10,954 nt of DNA from JBAYJT01 sp041664965 (lineage in GTDB: Bacteria > Pseudomonadota > Gammaproteobacteria > UBA9339), in NCBI GenBank assembly GCA_041664965.1, contig JBAYJT010000047.1, forward strand, positions 1 to 10,954. Direction: 5' to 3'. The translations under genes and the position numbers were made by a program. Under the pieces are notes generated by a model. The model made no database searches and had not been told where the DNA came from. It was given only the letters and a program-made list of their open reading frames with translations. Numbering within the stretch: position 1 is the stretch's first letter; each line of letters starts with the position of its first letter. This document shows positions 1 to 5,708 of the stretch, piece after piece.

Positions 1-27
1 CTCTTCTAACTCGCTGACTGCTTTCAT
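1..27 (-). CDS. 5' end of an unidentified gene (first 9 codons)
   Basis: Only the start of this gene is in the window; it reads leftward off the edge. The ATG is at 27-25 and the visible peptide is MKAVSELEE. It is called a real start because a strong SD sequence (AAAGGAG at 40-34 on the minus strand) sits 6 nt upstream and a good sigma70-like promoter lies about 40 nt further up. Nine residues are too few to name a family. The gene is divergent from the outer-membrane protein gene to its right, so the two share a spacer of about 100 nt. Confidence 0.7.
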
Positions 28-64
28 AACGTACTCCTTTCTTTTTAGTAGATTAAAGTTTTAC

Positions 65-93
65 GTTATACTTCAGCGAGTTATCTTTTTCAA
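65..93 (-). promoter_or_regulatory. Sigma70-type promoter for the left-edge minus-strand gene
   Basis: On the minus strand TTGAAA (93-88) and TATAAC (70-65) are separated by exactly 17 nt, close to the sigma70 consensus. The expected start near position 58 gives a leader of about 30 nt carrying the AAAGGAG SD. On the plus strand TATACT (67-72) overlaps the same -10 and could be the -10 of the divergent barrel gene, but no convincing -35 accompanies it, so that promoter is only a guess. Confidence 0.6.
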
Positions 94-133
94 TCTAAAC
101 TTTGTCGTGTACAAAGGTTTTTTGGTATTTCCA

Positions 134-913
134 ATGTTTAAAAAAATAAAAACTCATTTTCTTATAAAATTATTTATTTTCACTTTATTTTTATTATTCC
201 AACAGGCAGTATTTGCTCGCCAAATTGTTCCAACATTACAATATTTAACTGACTTAGTGGACCAGTTTGATTTTGCTGCGGTGTACTCTTATGAATATGA
301 AAGATATGATTGGACTGATACAGGAACTAGAACCAACAAAGTAGATACATTTTTCACTTATAACATCAATGATGATTTAACTTTCATTGTCAAAGCTCCA
401 TACAAATGGGTTAGCGACGATATTTTCGGAAGATATTCTAGCTTAGATGACATTACTTTCTACTTTAAAGATGAGTTTTACAAAAAATATGGCTGGCAAC
501 TTTCTATAATGCCGAATGTTTCCGTGCCAACTGGCGCTTGGCAACGCGATATTGGAGCGGGGCGCATGACTTACGGTGCTGTTTTTGCTGTATCCAAGGA
601 TATTGGAAAATTTCTCAATATAGAGGTCGATATAGATTATTTGCACAATGAAAACAAGCGCAATCAGCGTATTGATTTAGGTCGTTATTATTTTATTCCA
701 ACATTTCACGTTACTGAAAGACTGGATACCTTTATAGTTGCGCATACTGAAAATGACAAATATAAGCTTTACACACGTCCGGTTATATATTTGGCTGGTG
801 GTTTACACTACGATTTAACCAAGCATTGGAGTATTGCTCCATCCATAGAGTTTGGCTTTAACAAACCAGAAAAAGACGTTACGTTCTATTGTGGTTTGGT
901 TTGGAAGCATTGA
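134..913 (+). CDS. Secreted outer-membrane beta-barrel protein (MetA/phenol-degradation 'transporter'-like family)
   Basis: This is a 259-residue exported protein. Residues 1-28 form a classic signal peptide: Lys-rich start (MFKKIK), hydrophobic core and an AVFA cleavage site, leaving about 231 residues. The mature part alternates aromatic and polar residues in strand-like runs and contains a block (DDITFYFKDEF...SIMPNVSVPTGAW...GAVFAVSKDIGKFLNIEVDIDY) that resembles the Pfam family informally called 'MetA-pathway of phenol degradation' (PF13557), small outer-membrane barrels of unclear substrate. The last residues (GLVWKH) lack the usual terminal Phe. The ATG at 134 is chosen over an upstream GTG at 107 because the signal peptide begins cleanly there; neither start has a good SD. 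Its TGA shares one base with the prmC ATG, so the two are probably cotranslated. The barrel assignment is by pattern only. Confidence 0.7.
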   Translation: MFKKIKTHFLIKLFIFTLFLLFQQAVFARQIVPTLQYLTDLVDQFDFAAVYSYEYERYDWTDTGTRTNKVDTFFTYNINDDLTFIVKAPYKWVSDDIFGRYSSLDDITFYFKDEFYKKYGWQLSIMPNVSVPTGAWQRDIGAGRMTYGAVFAVSKDIGKFLNIEVDIDYLHNENKRNQRIDLGRYYFIPTFHVTERLDTFIVAHTENDKYKLYTRPVIYLAGGLHYDLTKHWSIAPSIEFGFNKPEKDVTFYCGLVWKH

Positions 914-1746
914 TGTCGATTTCTCAAGTTTTATCTGACGCGACCAAACTTCTTTCTTCGATTTCCCAAACGTCACGTTTAGATGCGGAGCTTTTATTGG
1001 CGCGGGTTTTAGACGTTTCGCGTTCTTATTTTTATGCTCATCCCGAGCGAGTTTTAACTTCTTCTGAACAAAATGCTTTTGAAAATCTATTGCAAGAGAG
1101 AAGCGGTGGCAAGCCCATGGCTTATATTTTGGGCGAGCAAGAGTTTTTTTCGCTTTCATTAAAAATTACAGAAGATGTTTTAATTCCACGTCCAGAGACA
1201 GAAGTTTTGGTTGAAGCAGTTTTGAAAAGCCTGCCAGAAGATCAAAAGCTTAAAATTATCGATCTTGGCACGGGTTCTGGTGCGATCGCAGTGGCTTTGG
1301 CTAAAATGCGTCCCAATTGGCAAGTTTTGGCTTTAGATGTGAGCTCTAAAGCTCTATCTGTTGCAAAAAGCAATGCAGAGCGCTCACAGATCCACAATGT
1401 TTCTTTTTTGGAAAGTAATTGGCTGGAAGCTGTTTTAGATGCCGATTATGATGCGATAATTTCCAATCCGCCTTATGTTTGCAATAACGATCCTGATTTA
1501 GCTGAGGAAGTTTTACGCTTTGAGCCACATTTGGCGCTGTTTGCTGGGCAAGATGGCCTGGGTGCTATTCGCGTTATATTAAAAACAGCGCGAACTAAGC
1601 TTAAACCTGCTGGAATGCTTTTTTTGGAGCATGGAGCTCGTCAGGGCGACGCGGTGAAATTCTTATTCTCAGATAATAATTACATTGATGTAAACCAAGA
1701 GCGCGATACGGCAGGGTTTTTGCGCGTGACGTTGGGAAAATCATAA
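913..1746 (+). CDS. prmC: Peptide chain release factor N5-glutamine methyltransferase PrmC (HemK)
   Basis: PrmC methylates the Gln of the GGQ motif in release factors RF1 and RF2 using S-adenosylmethionine, which speeds peptide release at stop codons. The protein has 277 residues, the normal length. An N-terminal helical release-factor-binding domain (about 1-80) precedes the Rossmann methyltransferase fold. Visible motifs are IPRPETE (91-97), the SAM-binding loop DLGTGSGAIA (117-126), the acidic ALDVS strand end (140-144) and the catalytic NPPY (185-188) that holds the substrate glutamine. The start at 913 matches family length and is preceded by a weak SD (GGAAG, 903-907). It overlaps the barrel gene's stop by one base. 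In many proteobacteria prmC follows prfA; here it does not, and prfA must be elsewhere or outside the window. Confidence 0.95.
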   Translation: MSISQVLSDATKLLSSISQTSRLDAELLLARVLDVSRSYFYAHPERVLTSSEQNAFENLLQERSGGKPMAYILGEQEFFSLSLKITEDVLIPRPETEVLVEAVLKSLPEDQKLKIIDLGTGSGAIAVALAKMRPNWQVLALDVSSKALSVAKSNAERSQIHNVSFLESNWLEAVLDADYDAIISNPPYVCNNDPDLAEEVLRFEPHLALFAGQDGLGAIRVILKTARTKLKPAGMLFLEHGARQGDAVKFLFSDNNYIDVNQERDTAGFLRVTLGKS

Positions 1747-1788
1747 AAAACATGTCCACACGATTTCCTTATAAATCAATAGGTTATA
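1747..1788 (-). repeat. 42-nt intergenic element, copy A
   Basis: Read on the minus strand this contains TATTGATTTATAA, a 12-nt spacer and GACATGTTTT. The same arrangement with the same spacer occurs at 3732-3773 and 10786-10827. Copy A begins TATAACC just before the core, matching TATAAGT in copy C. It lies immediately after the prmC stop and is followed by the 1800-1819 hairpin. Its function is unknown. Confidence 0.8.
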
Positions 1789-1799
1789 TTTTTAAGTGG

Positions 1800-1819
1800 A
1801 GGCGCGAGTAATCGCGTCT
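1800..1819. repeat. Short palindrome with GTAA loop upstream of lepA
   Basis: AGGCGCGA and TCGCGTCT form an 8-bp stem with one G-U pair around the tetraloop GTAA (a GNRA type in RNA). No T-run follows, so it is not an obvious terminator. Its flanks (GTGG...GTAC) and shape recall the dispersed GTAGGGGCGGA palindromes near 5330 and 5700, and it may be a diverged relative. If transcribed it would lie in the prmC trailer or the lepA leader. Confidence 0.55.
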
Positions 1820-1826
1820 GTACTTC

Positions 1827-1855
1827 TCGAAAAATAAGCGATTTTGCTTTACCAT
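1827..1855 (+). promoter_or_regulatory. Possible lepA promoter, placed for a leaderless mRNA
   Basis: TCGAAA (1827-1832) and TACCAT (1850-1855) are 17 nt apart, a mediocre sigma70 match. The predicted start, 7 nt after the -10, is 1862, which is the A of the lepA ATG. No SD is visible before that ATG, so a leaderless transcript would explain its absence. The call is tentative. Confidence 0.3.
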
Positions 1856-1861
1856 AGCGCC

Positions 1862-3652
1862 ATGAAAAATATACGTAACTTCTCTATCATTGCTCATATT
1901 GACCACGGAAAGTCGACTTTGTCGGACCGCTTAATTCAGCTCTGCGGCGGCTTGTCGGCGCGTGAGATGACAAATCAAGTTTTAGATAATATGGATATTG
2001 AACGCGAGCGCGGTATTACCATTAAGGCGCAAAGTGTGACGCTGTCTTACAAAGCCAAAGACGGAATTACTTATCAGCTAAATTTTATTGATACTCCAGG
2101 CCACGTCGATTTTTCCTATGAAGTTTCCAGATCTTTGGCGGCTTGTGAAGGTGCTTTGCTTTTAGTTGACGCGGGTCAAGGCGTGGAAGCGCAGACCGTA
2201 GCGGTATGCTATATGGCCAGCGAGCAAGGTTTAGAAATTATACCGGTAATTAATAAAATCGATTTGCCGCAAGCTGATCCAGAACGCGTTAAGCAAGAAA
2301 TTGAGGATATAGTTGGTATCCACGCTGATGACGCGCTTTTAGTTAGCGCTAAAAACAGTATCGGCATTGACGAATTAATTGAAAGCATTATTCATCGAAT
2401 TCCTGCGCCTGTTGGCGATGAAAATCAGCCTCTGAAAGCCTTAATCATCGATTCTTGGTTTGATAACTATTTGGGTGTCGTATCTTTAGTACGTGTTCGC
2501 GAAGGAACTTTGAAAACTGGCGATAAGCTGCGTGTTATGTCGACGGGAAAAGATCATCTTGTCGATCAAATCGGCGTTTTTACGCCCAAGCGCACAGAAA
2601 CGGGCATTTTAAAAGCTGGCGAAGTGGGCTATGTTGTGGCAGGTATTAAAGACATTTTTGGTGCTCCAGTAGGCGATACTTTAACTAATGCCAACAATCC
2701 AGCCGTCACGCCCTTAGCTGGTTTTAAGAAAATCAGTCCGCAAGTTTATGCCGGTCTTTATCCAATTAGTGCTGAAGATTTTGAAGCTTTTCGTGAAGCT
2801 TTGGCAAAACTGCGCTTAAACGATGCTTCTTTAATCTATGAACCAGAATCTTCCGAAGCTTTAGGGTTTGGCTTTCGTTGTGGATTTCTAGGTCTTTTGC
2901 ATATGGAAATCGTGCAAGAGAGATTAGAGCGAGAATATGGCTTAAATCTTATTACATCAGCGCCAACAGTAGTTTATGAAGTTGCGTTGAAAAATGGCGA
3001 AACAATTAATATTTCCAATCCATCCCTTTTGCCATCGCCTTCTGAGATTGAGGAAATGCGCGAGCCAATAGTGCGCGTAAACATAATTGTTCCGAAAGAA
3101 TATTTAGGTAGCGTTATAACTCTTTGTATGGAAAGACGCGGCATACAAATTAATATGCAATATGTCGGTAACCAAGTATCTATGAGCTATTTTTTGCCGA
3201 TGAGCGAAGTTATTTTAGACTTTTTTGATCGTTTAAAATCTATCAGTTGTGGCTATGCATCTTTGGATTATTCTCTAGATCATTTTCAAGTTGCAGATTT
3301 GGTAAAACTCGATATATTGATCAATGGCGATAAAGTGGATGCTTTATCGTCAATTGTGCATCGTGATAAGGCAATGTCACATGCTAGGAATTTGGCTGAA
3401 AAGATGAAATCGCTGATTCCGCGGCAAATGTTTGAAGTGGCGATACAAGTTGCTATTGGTGGGAAAATTATTGCCAGGGAAACTGTATCAGCTATGCGTA
3501 AAAACGTTTTGGCTAAGTGTTATGGCGGAGATATAACGCGTAAACGCAAGCTTTTGGAAAAGCAAAAAGCCGGTAAAAAGCGTATGAAACAGATTGGTAG
3601 CGTAGAAATTCCGCAAGAAGCGTTTATTGCAATTTTGAAGGTGGAAAAATAA
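1862..3652 (+). CDS. lepA: Elongation factor 4 (LepA), ribosome-associated GTPase
   Basis: LepA is a translational GTPase that binds the ribosome and has been linked to back-translocation and to 30S subunit maturation. The 596-residue product matches E. coli LepA almost end to end. The G domain shows AHIDHGKS (11-18, P-loop), RGITI (50-54, switch), DTPGH (77-81) and NKID (131-134). The LepA-specific C-terminal domain ends in a basic RKRKLLEKQKAGKKRMKQIG run followed by PQEAFIAIL. The start MKNIRNFSIIAHIDHG equals the E. coli start, so ATG 1862 is secure although no SD precedes it. lepB follows, but a 225-nt AT-rich repeat spacer separates them, so cotranscription is uncertain. Confidence 0.98.
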   Translation: MKNIRNFSIIAHIDHGKSTLSDRLIQLCGGLSAREMTNQVLDNMDIERERGITIKAQSVTLSYKAKDGITYQLNFIDTPGHVDFSYEVSRSLAACEGALLLVDAGQGVEAQTVAVCYMASEQGLEIIPVINKIDLPQADPERVKQEIEDIVGIHADDALLVSAKNSIGIDELIESIIHRIPAPVGDENQPLKALIIDSWFDNYLGVVSLVRVREGTLKTGDKLRVMSTGKDHLVDQIGVFTPKRTETGILKAGEVGYVVAGIKDIFGAPVGDTLTNANNPAVTPLAGFKKISPQVYAGLYPISAEDFEAFREALAKLRLNDASLIYEPESSEALGFGFRCGFLGLLHMEIVQERLEREYGLNLITSAPTVVYEVALKNGETINISNPSLLPSPSEIEEMREPIVRVNIIVPKEYLGSVITLCMERRGIQINMQYVGNQVSMSYFLPMSEVILDFFDRLKSISCGYASLDYSLDHFQVADLVKLDILINGDKVDALSSIVHRDKAMSHARNLAEKMKSLIPRQMFEVAIQVAIGGKIIARETVSAMRKNVLAKCYGGDITRKRKLLEKQKAGKKRMKQIGSVEIPQEAFIAILKVEK

Positions 3653-3659
3653 ATTAGAA

Positions 3660-3863
3660 AAAATTATGAATTATGAGTTATGAATGATGAGTTTTTGTTG
3701 ACTTGGTTATTTATAATTCACGATTTTTTTTCTCAACATATTGATTTATAAATATTTTATATAGACATGTTTTTGCAGTGCTGAATTACAAATGATTAAT
3801 TATGGGTTTTGATGAATATTACTTCTGATAATTCATAATTCATAATTTATAATTCATAATTAT
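3660..3863. repeat. lepA-lepB spacer bracketed by inverted arrays of a 7-nt unit
   Basis: The left arm (about 3662-3691) is a tandem 7-mer array: AATTATG, AATTATG, AGTTATG, AATGATG. The right arm (about 3828-3863) holds the complementary units CATAATT, CATAATT, TATAATT, CATAATT. Reverse-complemented, the right arm matches the left at about 30 of 36 positions, so the arms could pair around a loop of about 130 nt or mark the ends of a small mobile remnant. The 42-nt element copy B lies between them. TATAAT occurs at 3712-3717 and 3849-3854 but without a good -35, so no lepB promoter is called. No ORF is evident. Confidence 0.75.
3732..3773 (+). repeat. 42-nt intergenic element, copy B
   Basis: It contains TATTGATTTATAA (3739-3751), a 12-nt AT-rich spacer and GACATGTTTT (3764-3773), the same order and spacing as copies A and C. 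It is the most diverged copy in the spacer and left flank. It sits inside the inverted heptamer arrays upstream of lepB. Confidence 0.75.
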
Positions 3864-3877
3864 TCCCAGGACAATTT

Positions 3878-4651
3878 ATGAACATTCATTTTGATTTCCC
3901 ATTGATTTTAACAGTACTAACTCTCCTTTCTGGCTTGATTGCCTTGATTGATATGCTCTTTTTTGCGAAGAAGAGAATTTGGGGTGAGAAAGATCCAGCT
4001 ATCGTTGATTATGCGCGTTCTTTTTTCCCCGTTTTGTTAATAGTGCTATTGATTCGCTCTTTCTTATTGCAGCCATATCGAGTACCTACTGGATCTTTAG
4101 AGCCAACAATTTTGCCAGGCGATTTTATTGCCGTAAATCAATATGATTATGGTCTTCGTTGGCCGGTTTTACGTACTAAATTTGCTAAAATTGGCGAGCC
4201 TAAATTAGGCGATATAGCGCTATTTTATTGGCCAAAAGACGATTCGATCATTCTTGTGAAGCGTGTTATCGGCACTCCTGGTGACCATATTACTTACAAA
4301 AATAAAGTTTTGACGATTAATGACAAGGTTGCCGTGCAAGAGCCAATCGGTTTGGGTATTGATCAAGAAACCAATGAAATTGTAAAGCTTTTTGTTGAAA
4401 CACTCCCGAATGGTGTGAAACATCGTATTTTTATTCGTCCAAATGTCCATCTTGATGAAGATTTAGATTTTGTTGTTCCGGCTGATTCTTATTTTATGAT
4501 GGGCGATAACCGCGATAACAGTGAAGATAGCCGCTATTGGGGCTTTCTTCCAGAGGAAAACTTAATTGGCAAAGCCTTTGCTACTTGGATGAGCTTTGAT
4601 GCCAAAAGGACAGAAATTCGTTGGAATCGCATTGCTAAAAAAATAAAGTAA
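3878..4651 (+). CDS. lepB: Signal peptidase I (LepB)
   Basis: LepB is the membrane-bound leader peptidase that removes signal peptides from Sec and Tat substrates on the outer face of the inner membrane. The protein has 257 residues, shorter than the 324 of E. coli. Two membrane segments (about 7-29 and 48-64) flank a short basic cytoplasmic loop (KKRIWGEK). The catalytic serine is Ser73 in PTGSLEPTILPGD (70-82) and the general base is Lys128 in VKRVIGTPGD. The C-terminal box GDNRDNSEDSRYWG is intact. The residue after Ser73 is Leu, where most bacteria have Met (SGSM). The start is supported by AGGA at 3868-3871, 6 nt upstream. rnc begins 3 nt after the stop, indicating one transcript. Confidence 0.97.
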   Translation: MNIHFDFPLILTVLTLLSGLIALIDMLFFAKKRIWGEKDPAIVDYARSFFPVLLIVLLIRSFLLQPYRVPTGSLEPTILPGDFIAVNQYDYGLRWPVLRTKFAKIGEPKLGDIALFYWPKDDSIILVKRVIGTPGDHITYKNKVLTINDKVAVQEPIGLGIDQETNEIVKLFVETLPNGVKHRIFIRPNVHLDEDLDFVVPADSYFMMGDNRDNSEDSRYWGFLPEENLIGKAFATWMSFDAKRTEIRWNRIAKKIK

Positions 4652-4654
4652 AAT

Positions 4655-5332
4655 ATGCAAAATCTAAGCGATAGATTAGGTTATCATTTCCGTAATTTAA
4701 ACTTATTGGAACAAGCATTGAGGCATCGCAGTGTTGGTGCTTCTAGTAATGAAAGATTAGAGTTTCTAGGGGACTCTATCTTAAATTTTGTTATTGCAGC
4801 CGAACTTTTTCAGATTTATCCAAAATATGACGAAGGAGAGCTGAGTTGCTTACGGGCTGCTTTGGTGAACGGGAAAATCTTGGCGCAAATTGGCAAGGAA
4901 TTGCAGGTTGGGGATTATTTGTTTTTAGGTGTTGGGGAGATAAAAAGCGGAGGGTCTAAGCGCTCTTCCATATTAGCTGACGCCGTGGAAGCCATTATTG
5001 GTGCCATTTTTCTGGATGGTGGTATAGATGCTTGCAAAGATAGAATTTTAGCGTGGTTTAAAGATCGGATAGCTAAAACTACTTTGCTAGAACATAAAGA
5101 CCCAAAAACTAAGCTTCAGGAGATTGTTCAAAAGAACAAATTGCCATTACCTAACTACGAAATTACTAGAACCGAAGGTGCCGCTCATGCCCAGACATTT
5201 CATGTTAAGTGTTGTGTTGAGGGACTAGATCAGGTAACATTTGGCGCCGGGTCTAGCCGGCGACAGGCCGAGCAAGACGCAGCAGAAAAATTTCTGCTAT
5301 TACTTGGGAATAAAATCCCTATTTTCAAGTAG
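4655..5332 (+). CDS. rnc: Ribonuclease III
   Basis: RNase III cuts double-stranded RNA as a dimer; it separates 16S and 23S precursors and trims structured mRNAs and antisense duplexes. The 225-residue protein has the normal length. The signature NERLEFLGDS (32-41) supplies acidic residues E33, E36 and D40; the second metal-binding pair is D109 and E112 in SILADAVEAIIG. The double-stranded RNA-binding domain runs from about 149 (DPKTKLQE) to 218 with GSSRRQAEQDAAEKFL. The ATG follows the lepB stop by 3 nt with no clear SD, suggesting translational coupling. The TAG stop lies inside a palindromic repeat. era and recO, which often follow rnc, are absent here. Confidence 0.97.
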   Translation: MQNLSDRLGYHFRNLNLLEQALRHRSVGASSNERLEFLGDSILNFVIAAELFQIYPKYDEGELSCLRAALVNGKILAQIGKELQVGDYLFLGVGEIKSGGSKRSSILADAVEAIIGAIFLDGGIDACKDRILAWFKDRIAKTTLLEHKDPKTKLQEIVQKNKLPLPNYEITRTEGAAHAQTFHVKCCVEGLDQVTFGAGSSRRQAEQDAAEKFLLLLGNKIPIFK

Positions 5333-5375
5333 GGGCGGATCTATGTGTCCGCCCAGGTAGACCTATGTGTCTGCC
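5329..5375. repeat. Two tandem palindromes at the 3' end of rnc
   Basis: The first hairpin pairs GGGCGGA (5333-5339) with TCCGCCC (5348-5354). The second, a diverged copy, pairs GGTAGAC (5356-5362) with GTCTGCC (5369-5375) around CTATGT. The unit begins GTAGGGGCGGA, so its TAG is the rnc stop codon. An inverted copy lies at 5687-5713 at the end of alaS. No T-run follows on the plus strand, so termination would have to be factor-dependent; mRNA 3'-end protection is another possibility. Confidence 0.8.
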
Positions 5376-5380
5376 AATCT

Positions 5381-5540
5381 GGAGAGGTGTCCGAGCGGCC
5401 GAAGGAGAGACTCGAAATCATGTATACGTGCAAACGTATCGCGGGTTCGACTAATTTTGCAGGAAAGCAAAATTAGAACGCGAAGTGAAGCGAGCGGCCC
5501 GAAGGGCGAGCTTCCAGGAAGGAAGCGAGTAATCCCGCCC
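5381..5540 (+). pseudogene. Degraded tRNA-Ser copy (anticodon position CGA) with an 81-nt insertion in the T loop
   Basis: Positions 5381-5450 are nearly the same as the intact tRNA-Ser at 5581: same acceptor 5' strand (GGAGAGG), D arm with one change, long variable arm and T-arm start GCGGGTTCGA. The anticodon arm is 2 nt shorter and its 5' strand no longer pairs with TCATG; the loop reads CTCGAAA, giving CGA. After TTCGA, 81 nt (5451-5531) of hairpins intervene before ATCCCGCCC (5532-5540), which completes the T stem. The acceptor 3' strand CCTCTCC and the CCA end are missing. I read it as a non-functional tandem duplicate. It could instead be a transcribed structured RNA, which cannot be judged from sequence. 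Confidence 0.8.
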
Positions 5541-5548
5541 GAGGGCGG
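5451..5548. repeat. Hairpin cluster inserted in the tRNA-Ser copy
   Basis: Four hairpins are packed together. CTAATTTTGC / GCAAAATTAG is a perfect 10-bp stem with loop AGGAAA (5451-5476). GCCC-GAA-GGGC (5497-5507) is nested in GAAGC / GCTTC (5487-5514). CTTCC / GGAAG has loop AGGAA (5511-5525). CCGCC / GGCGG has loop CGAG (5535-5548). Several stems are followed by CGAG or GAG, a pattern also seen at 8583-8591, so this may be a cluster of one dispersed small-palindrome family. No coding potential is evident. Confidence 0.7.
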
Positions 5549-5580
5549 AGAATTGGTGAAGAAAATTTTATTTACGTTCT

Positions 5581-5670
5581 GGAGAGGTGTCCGAGTGGCC
5601 GAAGGAGCATGACTGGAAATCATGTATACGTGCAAACGTATCGCGGGTTCGAATCCCGCCCTCTCCGCCA
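5581..5670 (+). tRNA. tRNA-Ser (GGA anticodon)
   Basis: This is an intact class II tRNA with encoded CCA. Acceptor GGAGAGG (5581-5587) pairs with CCTCTCC (5660-5666), discriminator G at 5667. The anticodon stem CATGA / TCATG frames the loop CTGGAAA with anticodon GGA at 5615-5617, reading UCC and UCU. The long variable arm (TACG-TGCAAA-CGTA) is typical of serine tRNAs and is read by SerRS. T arm GCGGG-TTCGAAT-CCCGC is normal. A degraded copy begins exactly 200 nt upstream. No convincing promoter is seen just upstream, so it may depend on read-through from rnc or on a non-consensus promoter. Confidence 0.97.
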
Positions 5671-5671
5671 G

Positions 5672-5708
5672 AAATAAACAAATAAAGGGCGGACACGTAG
5701 GTCCGCCC
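5672..5708 (-). terminator. Intrinsic terminator of alaS built from a palindromic repeat
   Basis: Downstream of alaS on the minus strand, GGGCGGAC (5708-5701) and GTCCGCCC (5694-5687) make a perfect 8-bp GC-rich stem with a 6-nt loop, followed by a T-rich tract TTTATTTGTTTATTT (5686-5672). The stem is the palindromic unit that also ends rnc, and its GTAGGGG start carries the alaS TAG. In the plus direction, after tRNA-Ser, the same stem lacks a T-run and would terminate poorly. Confidence 0.8.

Noticed and set aside
107..133. GTG start at 107 for the barrel protein
   Set aside because: It would put nine residues ahead of a textbook signal peptide and has no SD; ATG 134 fits better.
815..1159. 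114-codon minus-strand ORF over the barrel/prmC junction
   Set aside because: It is antisense to two well-supported genes and has no start signal or recognisable domain. The same applies to the antisense frames within alaS and lepB.
1747..1788. TGTGGACAT in copy A as a DnaA box or an origin
   Set aside because: It has two mismatches to the DnaA consensus, copies B and C do not keep it, and no cluster of boxes or origin-linked genes is present.
3660..3863. CRISPR array in the lepA-lepB spacer
   Set aside because: The units are 7 nt, directly abutting, with no spacers and inverted arms.
5317..5340. Small hairpin GGGA-ATAAAA-TCCC near 5307-5320 as an rnc terminator
   Set aside because: It is a 4-bp stem inside the rnc coding sequence with only a short T-run; too weak to call.
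5363..5635. ORFs of 80-90 codons on both strands across the tRNA-Ser copies
   Set aside because: They cover tRNA and palindromic DNA and resemble no protein; open frames here reflect GC-rich repeats lacking stops.
5381..5670. Attachment-site duplication of an integrated element at tRNA-Ser
   Set aside because: The duplication covers the 5' part and body of the tRNA rather than just the 3' end, only about 100 nt lies between the copies, and no integrase is in the window.
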